64,000 bases of DNA from Burhinus oedicnemus (taxonomy: Eukaryota; Chordata; Aves; Charadriiformes; Burhinidae). A program made the translations under genes and the position numbers. The DNA lies in the NCBI GenBank assembly GCA_008921705.1, contig VFFE01009165.1, forward strand, positions 1,245,183 through 1,309,182, in the 5' to 3' direction. The notes under the pieces were generated by a model. That model saw nothing but the letters and a program-made list of their open reading frames with translations, was not told where the DNA came from and made no database searches. Below, one piece after another: positions 14,001-27,302 of the stretch; position 1 is the stretch's first letter; each line of letters opens with the position of its first letter.

Positions 14001-15485
14001 GAAATACCTATTGAGTTTTCTACATTACTGTTACATCTACCTTCCCTTTATATCCTCCTTAGATACCATCTAAACTAAGAGTCCTGTAATTTCATCTTTT
14101 CCATCTGTAGATAGTAGGAAGTAATTTCAACTTTTACACACATTCTGGTTGAGATATTCAGCACCAGTGAAGTCAAAATGATTTATTCCTGCTAAGATTC
14201 TTGTTTAATATATTATTATATACATAACACAAAATCAAACCCGCATAATATGATTGCTGGAGGGAGTGAATTGAAGGCAGCATCCTGTCAGGTGTTATAA
14301 AAAAGACTGAGTGTGACAATAAAGTAGGAGAGCAACAGAGAAAAAAGACTGAAAAGGGAAAGGGAACGTTATTATTACTGCAAGATCTGCAGAGTACTGT
14401 AAGGTTTGGAAGGTACTTTCTAGGACTTGTTAAATCTTTTCATATAAAAAGAAAGTGAGCCGGGCACACTTGTTAACCTGTTAGCTAAGCATATTATTAT
14501 TGTGGTGGTGAAGTGTGAAACAACAATAAATGAAATTTGTCTGAATTATTCTTTCAGATCCCACTGAGGAACAAACAGCCACAGAGGTAATACATAGTAT
14601 GGTAAAGATGGTTTACAGTAGTATATTGCAGTTACAGATCATGCCACTGTAATTTAAAATGAAAGCCTTAAAATTCCATACTTTAAAATGCTACACTGTC
14701 TGTAAAATACATTAGTTGCCTCTTCTACAAACAGCATAGATACTTTTCACTCTTTCATAATACATAGCTCTGGCCTCACACAGGTTAATTACAACTTTTG
14801 AGGGCAGATATTAAATACTTCTTTTAAAATATTACAGTAGTCTTTTCTGCTTGCCATAGAGCTTATCCATCAGCTGCAAAACTTTTTTATTTTATAAGGA
14901 ACTCATTCAACCAATATTGTAGTCAAAAGTCAGACTGGCAATGGGAACTATCTTGGGATCTTAATAACTTTTTGACCCTTGGCAGCATCCCAGTTGATGA
15001 TGGGCTTCAGGAGTCTAGACTTCTTAACACTGATTTCATTTTTCCCTCCTTTGAAAGAAGTGGGCAGCTAAAACATATTTTCTGACGTTTGTCTAAAGCA
15101 TAAGCACTATGGCTCATGGCTCTGTTCCTGAAGCACAATGGCATGTCTTAACTGCAGGAAAAAAGCCTACCTGTGCATGACTTATTTTGAGCCAGCCTGA
15201 GACAAAGGAGTGAACTTCTTCAAGCATCAAGAACTGCCTCTAATCTTGCTGGCCTCCATCTTTCAAAAGAAAGATATTCTTTTAGAGCCTTGCCTCTGGG
15301 AACATGTGCTTTCAGAAATGTATACATTAAAAAACTAGGCCCCTGTCAAAACAAAGCATTATTCCAAAACCAAAGCTGTCTCAGCTACTCCCTGCTATCT
15401 GGGTGAAGATGGGAGAGAATGAGCAATTAGTAGAAAACATCAGATTCATCACTCATTAAGCCTAAATTACATTTACTTCCTTGAA

Positions 15486-15675
15486 ATGTGGAGGTTTGGA
15501 AGTGGGAGGAAGAAGCAGAATATGCAGTTGAGGAACAGAGGACAACAGGCAACAGTGGCACAAGGGCAGTCTTGTTTGGGAGAGATGGGGTGAATAGGTG
15601 GGGAGGGTGGGAGGAAAGAAGTGCAGAGCTCAGGAAGAGTGGGATGAGTGGTGAAGGACACAGGCAGAAGGAATG
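15486..15675 (+). repeat. G-rich purine tract
   Basis: About 190 bases very rich in purines on the plus strand, with dense GGA, GAGG and GGTGGG runs. The densest part, 15587-15611, contains GGGG, GGGG, GGG and GGG runs. Three of the loops are one base and one is nine, so it is a borderline G-quadruplex motif. The strand asymmetry explains the long open frames seen here on both strands. Confidence 0.6.
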
Positions 15676-16492
15676 AAAAATTATTTCTTGCATAAATTAG
15701 AGCAGCACCTGTAAGACCAACACGAGCCTTGCCCAACTACCCTGCCTCCCCTTGATGATGACCTGAACAGGAGAGCCATAGGGAATAAGTACAGTAACTG
15801 TACAGGAATCTTTGCTTCAAGAAGTGAAAGAGACCCATGAGTTCACCTTAAAAACATCACCCCAATGCACTGCTGAATTTGGAAGCTGTTTACTTAGGAG
15901 TTTCCTTAATGTTAAGTGGCTAATAAATTCAAAAGCCTCTAATGACAAAAAAATTAATAGTGGATAAATAAACAGTGGAACAAAAAGCTATTTCTAGAGC
16001 TCCAAAGCTGAGGGGTCATGCAGGGGCATTACAGGTTTCTTTGGGTGAGGAGTAGGAATAGGGTGGCTGCAAAAATTTTGAAAGGCAAATGATCTGTGGC
16101 AAGGATTTAGTGATTTTGGTTACAGAAAAAATTACACTGTGTGTACAACATGCAGATTATTGCTGAACGGTCTATAATGATACACAAATTGATAAAGTAA
16201 CTCAAAAGAGCTGCAAAGAACAAGAAAACAATTAACAACTTCAGAGATGCAAAATCTGCATGATCCCAAGCTTCCTTAACAGTTTAGCTAAGTGATACTG
16301 TAACCAAATGCTGTGTCAATCTGCAAGTGGTGTATTTATCTCAACGAACAGGCTAGAGAGCTTGCACAGCACATAAAATGTCTGGCAGACTTCTTTCTAC
16401 ATCAGACCACAGGAGAGGAAAGGTGCAAATGTCTAGGACCTCATAAGAGATAATGAAATGACCCACAGATTATGAAATCAAATGCAAGAATT

Positions 16493-16506
16493 TAAAAAAA
16501 AAAAAA
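16493..16506 (+). repeat. Poly-A run
   Basis: A run of about 13 A residues. I looked for a processed pseudogene or SINE body upstream, with AATAAA or flanking duplications, and found none, so it is recorded only as a homopolymer. Confidence 0.7.
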
Positions 16507-18381
16507 CAACTTTGAAAGGGGTTCAAAACATACTAAAAAACAGCCAGTACCAATTAAATAGTCCTCAGACTAGAAATTCCAACAGCTTGTGAAGAGTAAG
16601 AAAGCAAAGCTGAAAAAACCCTGTCAAAATCACAGTTAACGAAATAGCTATAACATCCTTCCTTCTTTGCCATTAATTTGCTGCAGTCAGCATAAATGCA
16701 TGCTGTGTAGGGAATGTCGTATGGCACAAATTTTGAAAGATACTTAGTTTTCATTCACAAAAATGCCATTTCCACCAAAAGGAGAGACATTTGTTTCACA
16801 ACCTGAGGGACTTTTCTTCAAACATGGAAATTACCTTAATATAATTTACCTGGTTTCTTCCTCAAAAATATGGGCTGAATAACTGTTGTACCAACTAAGT
16901 GCGTAAGTATGAAATAACTGAAATGCTAATTCCTAACTAGTCCTATCAGCCTGAAATAATATGATTGTCTTACTGCTCCTTTCTGCAAACAGCGAAAAGT
17001 AAACCCATTCTTCTTTCTCGCAATTAAAAGGTGTCTGGGAGTAATAAAAAAGCTTGGGAGTGGGAAAATAGTGGGGTTTTTTTCTTTTAAATAACATTAA
17101 ATAAAACAAAATCTCTTTACTGAGATCTGCTCATAGATACAAAAAAATCCTTCACAAATTATTAGCACTTCCATCTAACTCTCAAGTGTTATTTCCACAC
17201 AATAACCAAAATATTCCATGCAATCCATGGAATCGGAGAAATTTCCTCCACTTGCAAGCTGGATAAGCCTAGCAGTGAGATTTGTAAGCTTAATTTAATC
17301 AAGGAATACATTTGGAGACTTGTCCAAAGACTATCCAAATTTATTGAAAAAGGCACTGGACTTCTATTGAGTGCAAGGAGATACCACAGGATACACATTC
17401 AGACACCAAAACAGAGTATGTGCACACTGCATGCCAACAGCAAAACAATTGAAGTCTGTATGTTGATAACTGTAGGCTGGTTCTTGCCTCCAAAAATGCC
17501 AAGTAAATATGTGTGACATTCTCTACTGTAGCCATGTCAGGCAAGGCTTTTTTTAAATTGGCTTCATTTGAGTAGAATATACAGGTACTGCAAAATGCAG
17601 TACTTCCAATCAAAATTTCCAGATTTTGCATATAAATAATTGGGAGAGAGCATTAACCAAAGAAGCCCAAAACAAAACTTCAAACAGTAGAAAGGACACT
17701 TTGTTTACTGCTCATTTCCAGATGAACCAAGGTAAGAACTACAGAAACACCAGGAAGTCCTGGAAATACACAGCCTGCATGAAGCTCAGGCACATATTCA
17801 AATTCCTCAGTGTTTACCTCCACTCATAAAGCAACCTAAAGTGCTGGGAAAGTTAGAAACCTGCATTCCCTCAAACAAAATTTGTACTGCATTACGTCTA
17901 CTTTTTGATGACACAACTACCATGCCTTCACTGCACAGTCACTTGGGATAAAACTCAGATAAGAGCCCTAATTAGCTGGACTGTTAGAGCACCTAAAATC
18001 CGTGCCTTCTCCCCCGTGACCAGTGTCACTGATGCCACCTGGCAGGTGAAACTACCACAAGTTTCCATTTCAACACCAGCAACATCAACTGGCCAGAAGT
18101 ACAAAGGAGCTGCTGGAATTATACACTCCGAATGTTTGAGAAAACAAAAACTGTGAATAAAGAGAGCTAAGATAAACATGAGCAGGCCCACATGCAGAGG
18201 GGGAGCTATACAAGCAGAGGAAATCAGAGCCAACAAGAATATTTTTAGGTACAGCATTGAATTGTTCAGTGCAATAATCCCAAACTGCTTTATTAACAAG
18301 AACTGATTTTTCTTTCATATACCTTCTTTTGTAGGCAACTACTAGTATTCCCAATTTCTAAATAAGAACTAGAATAGTAAT

Positions 18382-18430
18382 GAGCCTGATCCAAAGCCTA
18401 CCAAAGTCAGTAAAGCTCTCTGTCAAGATG
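18382..18430. mobile_element. Possible ancient amniote MITE fragment
   Basis: The segment GAGCCTGATCCAAAGCCTAC followed by CAAAGTCAGTAAAGCTCTCTG resembles, from memory, one end of an ancient amniote non-autonomous DNA transposon family. That family begins GGGCCTGATCCAAAGCCC and continues into a GAAGTCAATGG block. Only one end is visible, with no matching inverted end downstream. The match is short and decayed, so it could be chance. Confidence 0.3.
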
Positions 18431-19020
18431 AAGGTAATCTATGCGATTTTCCCTGCAACAGAGATGTAGGAAACTGACATTCGTGTCTATGAGTCCAGAC
18501 TTTGAAAAAAAAGTTGTCTCTCTAACTATCATGGATGTAATTGTTATGCCTACAACAGAGAAATATCTCAGGCCTTACTTCTGAGAAAATCGTGTCTATG
18601 CAACAGACTGTGGTCATTCCATAAGGCACCACTTCTATTAATAACAGTTACATGAAGACCTAATGGACTTTGCATATTTTTGAGCACAAAAGTTTGAAAT
18701 GTAAAAGAAAATCTTTATGTGGTTGTTTTTCCATCTTATTGTAGATACAGTCAGTTTAAGCAGAAAAAATACGAAAGCAGCAATTCAAACTACCTGATCT
18801 ATTAATAGCTGATCTATTAAATCCTAGCCAATACACTTTTATCATTAAACCACAAAGATTTATCCCTGAAATTGCTTCAGAGAAATCATTCAGAGAGCTA
18901 TCTGATGTAACACAGTGAGTTAAAATTATATTTTTAAATGCTGATATGACTTGGGGAGCTTACCAGAGATCTATATACGTAATCTGAAATGCAGGGCATG
19001 ACAAGAAATAACCCACAGAG

Positions 19021-19690
19021 TGTAGTCACAGAATAAAAACGCGATCATCACTAGCAGTGAGCTCCTGTCAGTCACGCTTGTCTACGATTCCTGCAGGAGA
19101 GAGAATATTTGCTCAGATTCTTGTATTTATTTGCCTGCCGTGCTTGTTTTGATATCCACCTGACAATCTGCGCAGAATGAGTGGCACAGGCAAATGCTGA
19201 GGAGCGTCGGCGCTGAGATGAGATGAGGGCTGACTGTATTACCATTTTAAATGGTCTGCCTGCCGAGTGCTGTGATTTCGTTCCTCCCTTACCTGTCACG
19301 CTTCATTAACTGGCTCTCACCGCAGCCCTGTGCTGCTGAGAGCCCTGCTCAGCCCCTTGTTCTGGATGACAGCTGCGGTTACCCCCTCCTACAGCAGCAG
19401 ATTCCCCATTTTCCTACCCTTCCTACGCCTTACGCCGAGGGCGCTTCTGCCCACGTGTGTGCAAAGGCATGTACACAGGCTGCAATACATTGCACGACTG
19501 AACGTGCTTGGGCTGTGGGAGGTTGTTTGCTGTTTTCAGCCTATTAAGCGAGAAAGCCCTGAGTGCTTGGAGGACCGTTCCTAGGCTAGGGTGCAGCAGA
19601 GAAATACTTTGTTCCTCGCTGTGCCTTCACCAACGCCTCTGAGGAGAGAGACACAGGTCGTAATACATTTAGCCTGCAATTCGCATCAGG
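19021..19690. promoter_or_regulatory. Weak CpG-island-like patch
   Basis: By hand count about 27 CpG dinucleotides fall in these 670 bases, far above the surrounding DNA. In the core at 19261-19500 there are about 11 CpG at roughly 57% G+C, an observed/expected ratio near 0.6, the usual threshold for a CpG island. Clusters include AACGCGATC, GAGCGTCGGCGCTG and CTACGCCTTACGCCGAGGGCGC. Overlapping open frames at 19251-19547 and 19330-19584 (plus) and 19072-19299 (minus) match no protein I know. It could be a promoter or first exon of an unrecognised transcript, an enhancer, or an old GC-rich remnant. Confidence 0.4.
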
Positions 19691-22600
19691 GTTTAGACAG
19701 CAGGCTTGCAATAGCAAAACACTGCCTGCAGCAAAAGCAAAGGAGTTCTCTCTCTTTACATTTATAATTCATATACGACAGAAAAATTAAACAGGACCAT
19801 CAAACAGGTAATAGAAAACCTGAGAGTTTAGATACACGGTGATCTAACAACTCCTTTTTTTCCAGTTTAATATTCAGTAGTTGGATTAGCTTCTCCAAAA
19901 CAAGCAATTCTCTGAGATGAGAACAAAGGTCCATTTTTGAAGGGTGCCATTTAGGAGAAGAGTGATGTTTCATTTCTAGATGAACATTCACAAATTCTTC
20001 ATCTGGCTCCTGCATAAAATAAGCTTGAGCAAATATTTAGTTTTCCTGGTCTTGTGTGCCATAATCTTAATCTTTTGAACTATTAACACTCAGTGAGTTC
20101 AAATCAGCTGGCCATTTGGGACAGAGTGGGCAGGACAAGGGATTTCTGAGTCACCCTCTGTCCCTGAACATAACGTCAATAATTAGGAATAAATTCAGTG
20201 GTCATACGTGGCCTTAGAACATACTTGTTTGCAATCCATTTCACTGCAAAGTACAGAGTATTAGAGTGCATTTTGGAGAGTAAATTTATTATTCTTGGAA
20301 ATGATTTAGGCTGTTTTCCCCAATAATGGGGAGAAGAGGTTTTCTTTCTTTCTTTTCTTTCTAAAAATATGTAGACTCTAAAAGTGATAACTAGGATAAC
20401 TAGTAACATTTGGAACAGCTAACGACAGCTCCAGTCCTGTAGCAGTAACTGTTTAAATCTCTGTGAAAAATCTGATTTGGCAAATTTTTAAAGTGTGCTT
20501 AAATATATTTTAGCTACCGTCACTATCACCTTCTTCTCAGCTTCAAATATTTGAATTTATTCTGATTAGGTTCATAAGCCCTTACATAACAATGCAATTA
20601 TACCACAGAGTGTAAACAAATACATCTGAGAAAAATGAAGATTTAAAAAACAGAATTTTTTTTAAAATGTCAGGAAAGAATTAACAATATTAATTTAGAA
20701 AATCTATAGTATTTTAATAATATAGTTAAAATATAAGCGACATATAATTGACTGCAGCAAATGAAAGATATGGTCCAAGATGGCAGGACAAAAAAAAATC
20801 TACCATTTTCTTTGAAATTTTTATTTACTAGCTACAAAGACAACCAAAAGTTTAAAAAGTCAATGCATTAGCATTTCAGAAATCTGACCAACTCTAAAAC
20901 TGCACGCCAGACCAACATAACAGCAGCTAGCTTGCTTCCAACTATGGTCAGAAGCAGAAGAATTTATATATTGGACAATTATGGAATACTTAATCACTAA
21001 AGAAAGTTCCCTCAATTTTCTCTCAGTTATTAACTGTTTTTTGTTCCGAAATATGAAAGTCTTTATACCATAAAAAAACTTGTACACAGTGTTACGTACT
21101 GTGTAAAGGTGGATTTACATTTAATAGTTTAGGCTTTATTGTATCTTTTGTTTTAATTAATATTATTTTTCTTGTACACAGAAAATGTGTATCAGAAAGA
21201 GTCCCTAATGATTCAGGCAATTCAATAAGATGCATGGTTTAATAAACTGAATTTTAGAATGAAATCCCAGTTTTTCTTGAGGTGAAACACTTGGGCAGAG
21301 TGTGTGGTGCAAGTTCAGGTGGAGAAGGCAGAGCTTTTATCGGTGACCAGGTTTCTGGAGGTTTTAGAGTGTTGTAAGGTTGTTTCAGTAAAGGAACTGC
21401 CTTAAAGAGCACATATTCCCTTCTTCGTTTGCCTGCCTTTGACAAAATTCCCCAGGCCCCTACATGATAATAAGGCTTCCAGGAAAATGTCAATATCAGA
21501 ATGTCATTTATTTATAGTTATTAATTCAGCTTTTCAGAATGATAACCAGCATCACAAAAACTGGGAATTCCTAAACCTATAAGGAATATGTACTTGCTCT
21601 GTTTGGTCAGCTTTGTAACTGCTTTACACCAATAATCAGTAGGAAAAGCAACATTGGGAAAATCCTTTTGAATAAGCAGTAAACATTAATATGTACTTTC
21701 CTAATAAGGAGCTAAAAAGTACCCACAGCACTAGAATAATGCTTAAATATGAGTCAAACCTACAAACAGAGGATGGTACACAACATGCTACAAAAAAATT
21801 ACTAAAAAAGCAACATGTACACTTTAGTGAGAACCCAAACAGACCCTACACAGCCTGATTTCCGTGCTTATGGCCTTCACTAATTCCTTTGCTGCAGCTG
21901 TATATATTTATGCAACAGCACAGTCCTCCAGAGGGAGTTGATTTAAATAGGAGGAAAAGTGGAATATAATGAAAAGATACAGGTACTTCATTCAGGCTCA
22001 TGGAGTTGATAAAAAACTCAGAGATACTGCTTGATACAGTGCCACGAATATCCACTATAATGGCTCTGCATAATGATGGTCCCTTCTATAAATATGAGAT
22101 GCACTGTAACATTTACACCATAAAGAATGCTTTAGCCCTTGCCTTTCTATAGTTTATGAGTGCCATCCTTTAAGATCAAATAATAGTTACTGACTCTGAG
22201 TCGATTAAGGCTTAAGTTTTTTTTTCAATATGAATGATAAAAGGTTCATTTTGTTCTTCTACAGTGAAATGTTAAAATGCTAGTTAAAGCATAAATTGTA
22301 TTAAAATGGAACATTCTGTGAATAACTTAACAGCATCACAAAAAGGCAAGAAAATAATGCATTCATTTTCTCATTCACTTATAAAATCTATAAACCATAG
22401 ACCCCTTCAGGGAGCATTAGACATCATTTACAGTATGAAAAGGAATGGCTTTCAGATAAGGAAATTAATCAACGGGAGTTCTGTGGATCTGTTAACTGCA
22501 GATAATAGTTACTGAATGTTTTTCAGGTCCCAAAATCAATAACCTGCAGCCACTCTCCCTTTGCGACCTCTCCAGACATTGTAAGACATAGCAAGGCTCT

Positions 22601-25600
22601 CTTTAATTAGAATTTGGGTCAATGTAAAAAGTGACACTCCAAAGAGCTTTTCAAAAAGAAAAGTTTAAATTTAAACTTTACTACCAAATTAGATCCAAAT
22701 CTAACTGATATATATTTTTAAAGCCCTACCCCCCCCAAAACAAAACAACCACCTCTGCAAGCTTCCAGCTGCTGCATCTATTTAATCAAATAAAATTCTT
22801 ATCACCATTATCCCTAACAACAGAATATTAATTTTACTGGTCAGCTTTCAGGCACTTACACGATTGCCAGGTGCGTGCAGACACACACACCTAAGATCCT
22901 TGCACATCTAAGCTGGGGCTGGGGATCCCACAGCCAGCAGGATGTCTGGGTGGGCTGACTGTAGAGGTCCTCCTGACCTCTGCATCAGGTCTCTCATGTC
23001 CCAGAGCTGCCCTTAGACCCTACAACATCTAGGTCTCTGGCTCTGGAAAACACCACTGACAGCCCAGAAGGTGAAAGCAGGATACCAGAGTTTCTACCAT
23101 CTCCACTTCACAGCTGGATCCAAACAGTTTCAAAGCTTCAGATCACATTTTGTAGCATCTCTGGCCATAGGACTGGCAGAAAGGAAGCTCTTGCACTCTT
23201 CTGTCTGAATATCGAAACAGTAACTCAGGCTGTCGGCTCGTGCATTTAACTCAAAGTGATCTTGCTCATTTTTATTCCCCAAATGATTCACTTTTCACAC
23301 AGATGTACTGTCCTGTCACTTCAGTGGCTTAAAATTATTTATTATCCCTAGAACTGGAATTATAAAATACAGTCATTCACCCTAAAGGAATAAAATTCAT
23401 AGCATTTTAAACAAGAAAGAGATCCATTCCCCTCATTTTGAGTCTCTTTCACACATTATGTTCTGCATTGGGCCTTGGCAGGATGAGATATGTCTGTGCT
23501 GCTGGAGATGCTGTCTTTCAGATAATGAGACATAAGGCCAAAACTGTCAATTACATCACTAAAATACCTCATAGCACTTCTTTAGATGCTTTTCCAGGAC
23601 ATAAAAAGATATAATAAAGAATGATACCATGCAGAGAAAAGGGGAAACAAACAAATAGCCCTTAAACTGTAAAATTATTCTCAGTAGCCTGCAATACTGG
23701 AAAACAACTAAGATCATATAATTACTAACTTGAACATCTCAAAGAAAAGAAAGGGCTCTGAAATAAAAATAAGTGAAGAAAGGAGCTTTGATTTTCTGAG
23801 GCTTCCACAGTAGAAACAGTGAACAGAATTTAGCGTAACTTTTTATCAATTTCTCAAAGAGAAAACAATCTCTCTTGGGTTAGCCAAATGGATCCCTAAG
23901 TAGGCTCTGATTTAAAAACTAAATAAAACCCTAGAATGAGTACTAGCAAAAGATCTGACAAAGTTAGCTGTTGAGGTAACTTGTTAAGGTTCCCAAGCAG
24001 ATGAAATACTAATTCATAAGAAGATTTTTTTTGCAGAAGTAACTGATCACAAATCAGAGAGGTGCCAACCAAAAGGCACAGCCACAGAGCACGACAGAGA
24101 AAGATTACTGCACATCATTTTTGTCCCTCACAGATCTGGATCTACTTTAGGAGCTTTATTGATATGGAACAGTTTTGCCTACAACTGCCAGAAAGTTGTC
24201 ATCATCCCACAAAATCTGGAATTAAGTGTTCCAGCTGCACAATCTTTCTCAACACTATATAGTCTCCCATCACAGAGTTTGCCTGCTGTGACTGCCCATA
24301 GGTACAGGAGTCTTCTGGAAGGAGAAGGTCTCTCTTTGCTCTTCTTAAGGAGTCCTTAGCATGGGGCAATACTGGACTGTTCAAAACAGCAAAGAGGTCA
24401 CCTTGCAGCAATGGCAGTGGAATACAAACAAAAATGAGCATTAACAACAGGATTTCCACAAAAGGACAGTAACCTATATACCATCCAAAAAGGCATTGAG
24501 AAAATTGTACTGCCTCTACTATAAAAAACCACTCATGCTCCAATTCTCTGTAGCTTTTTTATGTTTGTTAATAACTGCAGGTTATGGTGATGCATTAATC
24601 TTGTCTCTACTGTTTATTCACATTGCCTTCTAATAGGAGCAATCCTCTTCTTGAGTCAAAAAAAGTATACTAAGCACTTGATTCTGTGACAGTACAAAGT
24701 CTTAACAACAGTTAATCACACAAACAAGTCAACCATTGCATGCCTGAATTAATACAAAATGATGAACGTGAATATTTCTAAGTATTTCTTTAGATGCACT
24801 GAGAGCCTGGCAGGTTTCTCTGAACAATTTGTGATGCTACTAGGAATGTCTTCTTGGCAAGACTATAAAATGACACAATCATGTAACTACATATTGCAGT
24901 GACTACCACCATAAAATCATCAGTTGCTGTAAAACAGCAAGATTTCACAGAGTTCCTACAGGGTTACATCAAAATACAACAGCTGAAGCACCACATCTAC
25001 AAGCTACAATTTGCTGTTACGTTTATGATAGCAAATCATGATAGAAATTTTTGGGGGTTGTGATAAACTGTGCAAGCTAAGGGAAGAAAGTATGAAGGCT
25101 TTAATTACAAGATCTGAGGCTCTGCTGATTTAACACAGAAGAGACACACGTCATAGCATTCTCTCCGTTTTGTAGAACATCCAGACTTGAAAATTGTAAT
25201 TCACAGAAGGCTTGCTGTGCTCCTACGCCAGGCAGGGAGCTAACAGAGCACAGATGAGCTTCTTCAGAAAGATACCTACATTTAAATTCCTAGACACACA
25301 TGAGAAAACCTAGACCATTTTCCGCAAGTGGAAAAAAATTATTATTCCTAATGGCTAGTGCTTTTCTGTGAAACCACAATGTCCCTTCCTGTCCCTGAAC
25401 ATGCACGCATTTCTCTCAGCTGGGAGAACTGTACAGTCACAAGGAATAACAGTAACTTCATATAAAATAATTCTCTGACAGAAGGCTCCATCTTAGAAAA
25501 CGGATTTCCTGATGGGTTCTTTTGACTAGCATGTGCTAAAAGCAACTGCACAGTAAGGTCAAGCACAATTTGACAACCTCATCTATATGGAAAGTACAGA

Positions 25601-26840
25601 GACACACGCACAGTCTGTAAGTGTCTTCAGCAAGGCTTCAGAAAACATACTCCCAAACCATTGTGAAAAGCCTGCAGGCTTCATGTATTTGCTTTAGGTT
25701 TGCAGATATTTCTCAGATCATTAACAGAGGCTCCAGCCAGCAAGGCTTGTGCCCATATTTTCAAATCACTAGGGAATTTATTCTTCATACCACACCAAGC
25801 CAGTTCCTCAGCTAGCATAAATTATTACAACGCATTTAAAGTCATGCCTGCGTGACAGTCTGGATACGAGCAGTGTACCCACTGTACTATGGATATGCTA
25901 TAATTACAACAGATACAAAGCACGCTTCCTGATTTATCAGGCCTTCTTTGAATGCATTATAATGATTCTACTTAGATGCCCTACATAGGATTGAGGCAGC
26001 TAACCAGTCATCATTTGGACACTTCTTATCTTGCTATTCACAGAGTTAGTGAATCAATATCTGAGAGCACACCCTTTTAATTTGCCTATTAATTCTGAAT
26101 ATTTTTACAGTGAAGAATCCTCATTCACACAAAAGGCCAAGGCACCTGAAGCATCTGGATGACAGAAGTTGTGGAGACGTTAGCAGACATTGCTAGTGGA
26201 ATGAATTGGGGTCATGAAGATCCAGATTATGCACAGATGTACTGGCATCATCTTTGGCACATCTAAGTCTCTTCTATCTATGGTGTTCACTGAAGATGTG
26301 CTACAGCTGGTGCACGTGGAACTGGAGATCATCTGTGTGTCGCTGATGCTTGCTGAGAGACTTAGCTATTTTAGCTCTCAAATGCAAACACTCTGATGAT
26401 CTGGGAAATGAGATGAAGACTGAACATGAAATTAGCATCACAGTGACAGAGGAACATGTCAAAAATATTTCAGAAGTCACTGAAGTTGCTAATTTGTGCT
26501 AACATACCTCCTTTTGCTATTCCACTGGAAAAAATACAGGATTAATATTTGTAAGTTCATATTTGATTGGGAAAAGAGAAGTATGAGCTGTCAGCTTAGT
26601 ATTTATATGTCATAGCTGACAGATCCAAGTGAAATATGCATAGACAATATTGTAATTTCCTTGTTCCTCATGAAAGTGTATTTTGTCCACATACAGTATA
26701 CCCCTGCTATTTATTATCTTTGCAGACAGTTCTTTATTTCTTGCCCTCTCAGTCATTCTTCCTCCATCATTATTGCTACATATTTCTGAAAATTTATACA
26801 AACAGTGTCCAGTGTATGGTTTTCTACTGAAGACGAGTAG
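19691..26840. other. Repeat-poor unique DNA, no gene seen
   Basis: No transposon end or exon could be supported. A short TTTC-type simple repeat sits near 20.35 kb. The frames of 60-113 codons (for example 24202-24543 minus) have no recognisable domain. The block continues the repeat-poor stretch that begins at 5061. Confidence 0.5.
20339..20362 (+). repeat. (TTTC)n-like simple repeat
   Basis: About 24 bases of T-rich tetranucleotide repeat, TTTCTTTCTTTC followed by TTTTCTTTCT. It is a simple sequence with no evident role. Confidence 0.8.
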
Positions 26841-27302
26841 GTCTAGAGGAGGGCCACAAAGATGATCAGAGGGTTAGAGCACCTCTGCTATGAGGACAGG
26901 CTGAGAGAGTTGGGGTTGTTCAGCCTGGAGAAGAGAAGGCTCCGGGCAGACCTTATAGCAGCCTTCCAGTATCTGAAAGGGGCCTACAAGAAAGATGGAG
27001 AGGGACTTTTTACAAGGGTGTGTAGTGATAGGATGAAGGGTAATGGCTTCAAACTGGAAGAGGGTAGATTTAGATTAGATCTCAGGAAGAAATTTTTCAC
27101 TCTGAGGGTGGTGAGGCACTGGAACAGTTTGCCCAGGGAAGTTGTGGAAGCCCCATCATTGGAAGTGTTCAGTGCCAGGTTGGATGGGGCTTTGAGCAAT
27201 CTGGTCTAGTGGGAAGTGTCCTTGTCCATGGCAGGGGGGTTGGAACTAGATGATCTTTAAGATCCTTTCCAACCGAAACCATTCTATGATTCTATGACTC
27301 TA
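26841..27302 (+). mobile_element. CR1 LINE, 5'-truncated, intact 3' end
   Basis: A 5'-truncated CR1 copy. It enters ORF2 near the conserved [10 protein letters not shown] segment, runs to the ORF2 stop at 27207-27209, continues through the 3' untranslated block with TTGGAACTAGATGATCTTTA and CCTTTCCAACCGAAACC, and ends in ATTCTATGATTCTATGACTC. Its C-terminal coding block is the [11 protein letters not shown] type, shared with the copy at 58858-59506 on the same strand. It has few lesions, so it is one of the better preserved copies here. Confidence 0.97.
26862..27209 (+). pseudogene. CR1 ORF2 C-terminal fragment (115 codons)
   Basis: This frame is the extreme C-terminal part of CR1 ORF2, the protein that carries the endonuclease and reverse transcriptase. 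Recognisable segments in order are [45 protein letters not shown]-type (here MKGNGFKL), [32 protein letters not shown] and a terminal ALSNLV followed by a stop. No stop lies inside the frame. Just upstream, the expected CAG of VQRRATK is TAG (26844-26846). The catalytic domains are absent because of 5' truncation, so the fragment cannot act as an enzyme. It lies wholly inside the CR1 copy. Confidence 0.93.

Larger units (their letters stand above)
5061..18381. other. Repeat-poor unique DNA, no gene seen
   Basis: About 13.3 kb with no CR1 tail, LTR end or other young transposon that I can recognise on either strand. No open frame looks like a real exon. Frames of 60-126 codons (for example 12483-12863 minus and 11125-11424 plus) have no recognisable domains. 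A G-rich purine tract near 15.5 kb and a poly-A run near 16.5 kb are listed separately. This could be intergenic DNA or a large intron and may contain conserved non-coding elements that cannot be seen without alignment. Confidence 0.5.

Noticed and set aside
16380..16506. Possible processed pseudogene or SINE ending in the poly-A run
   Set aside because: No polyadenylation signal, no flanking duplication and no recognisable body upstream.
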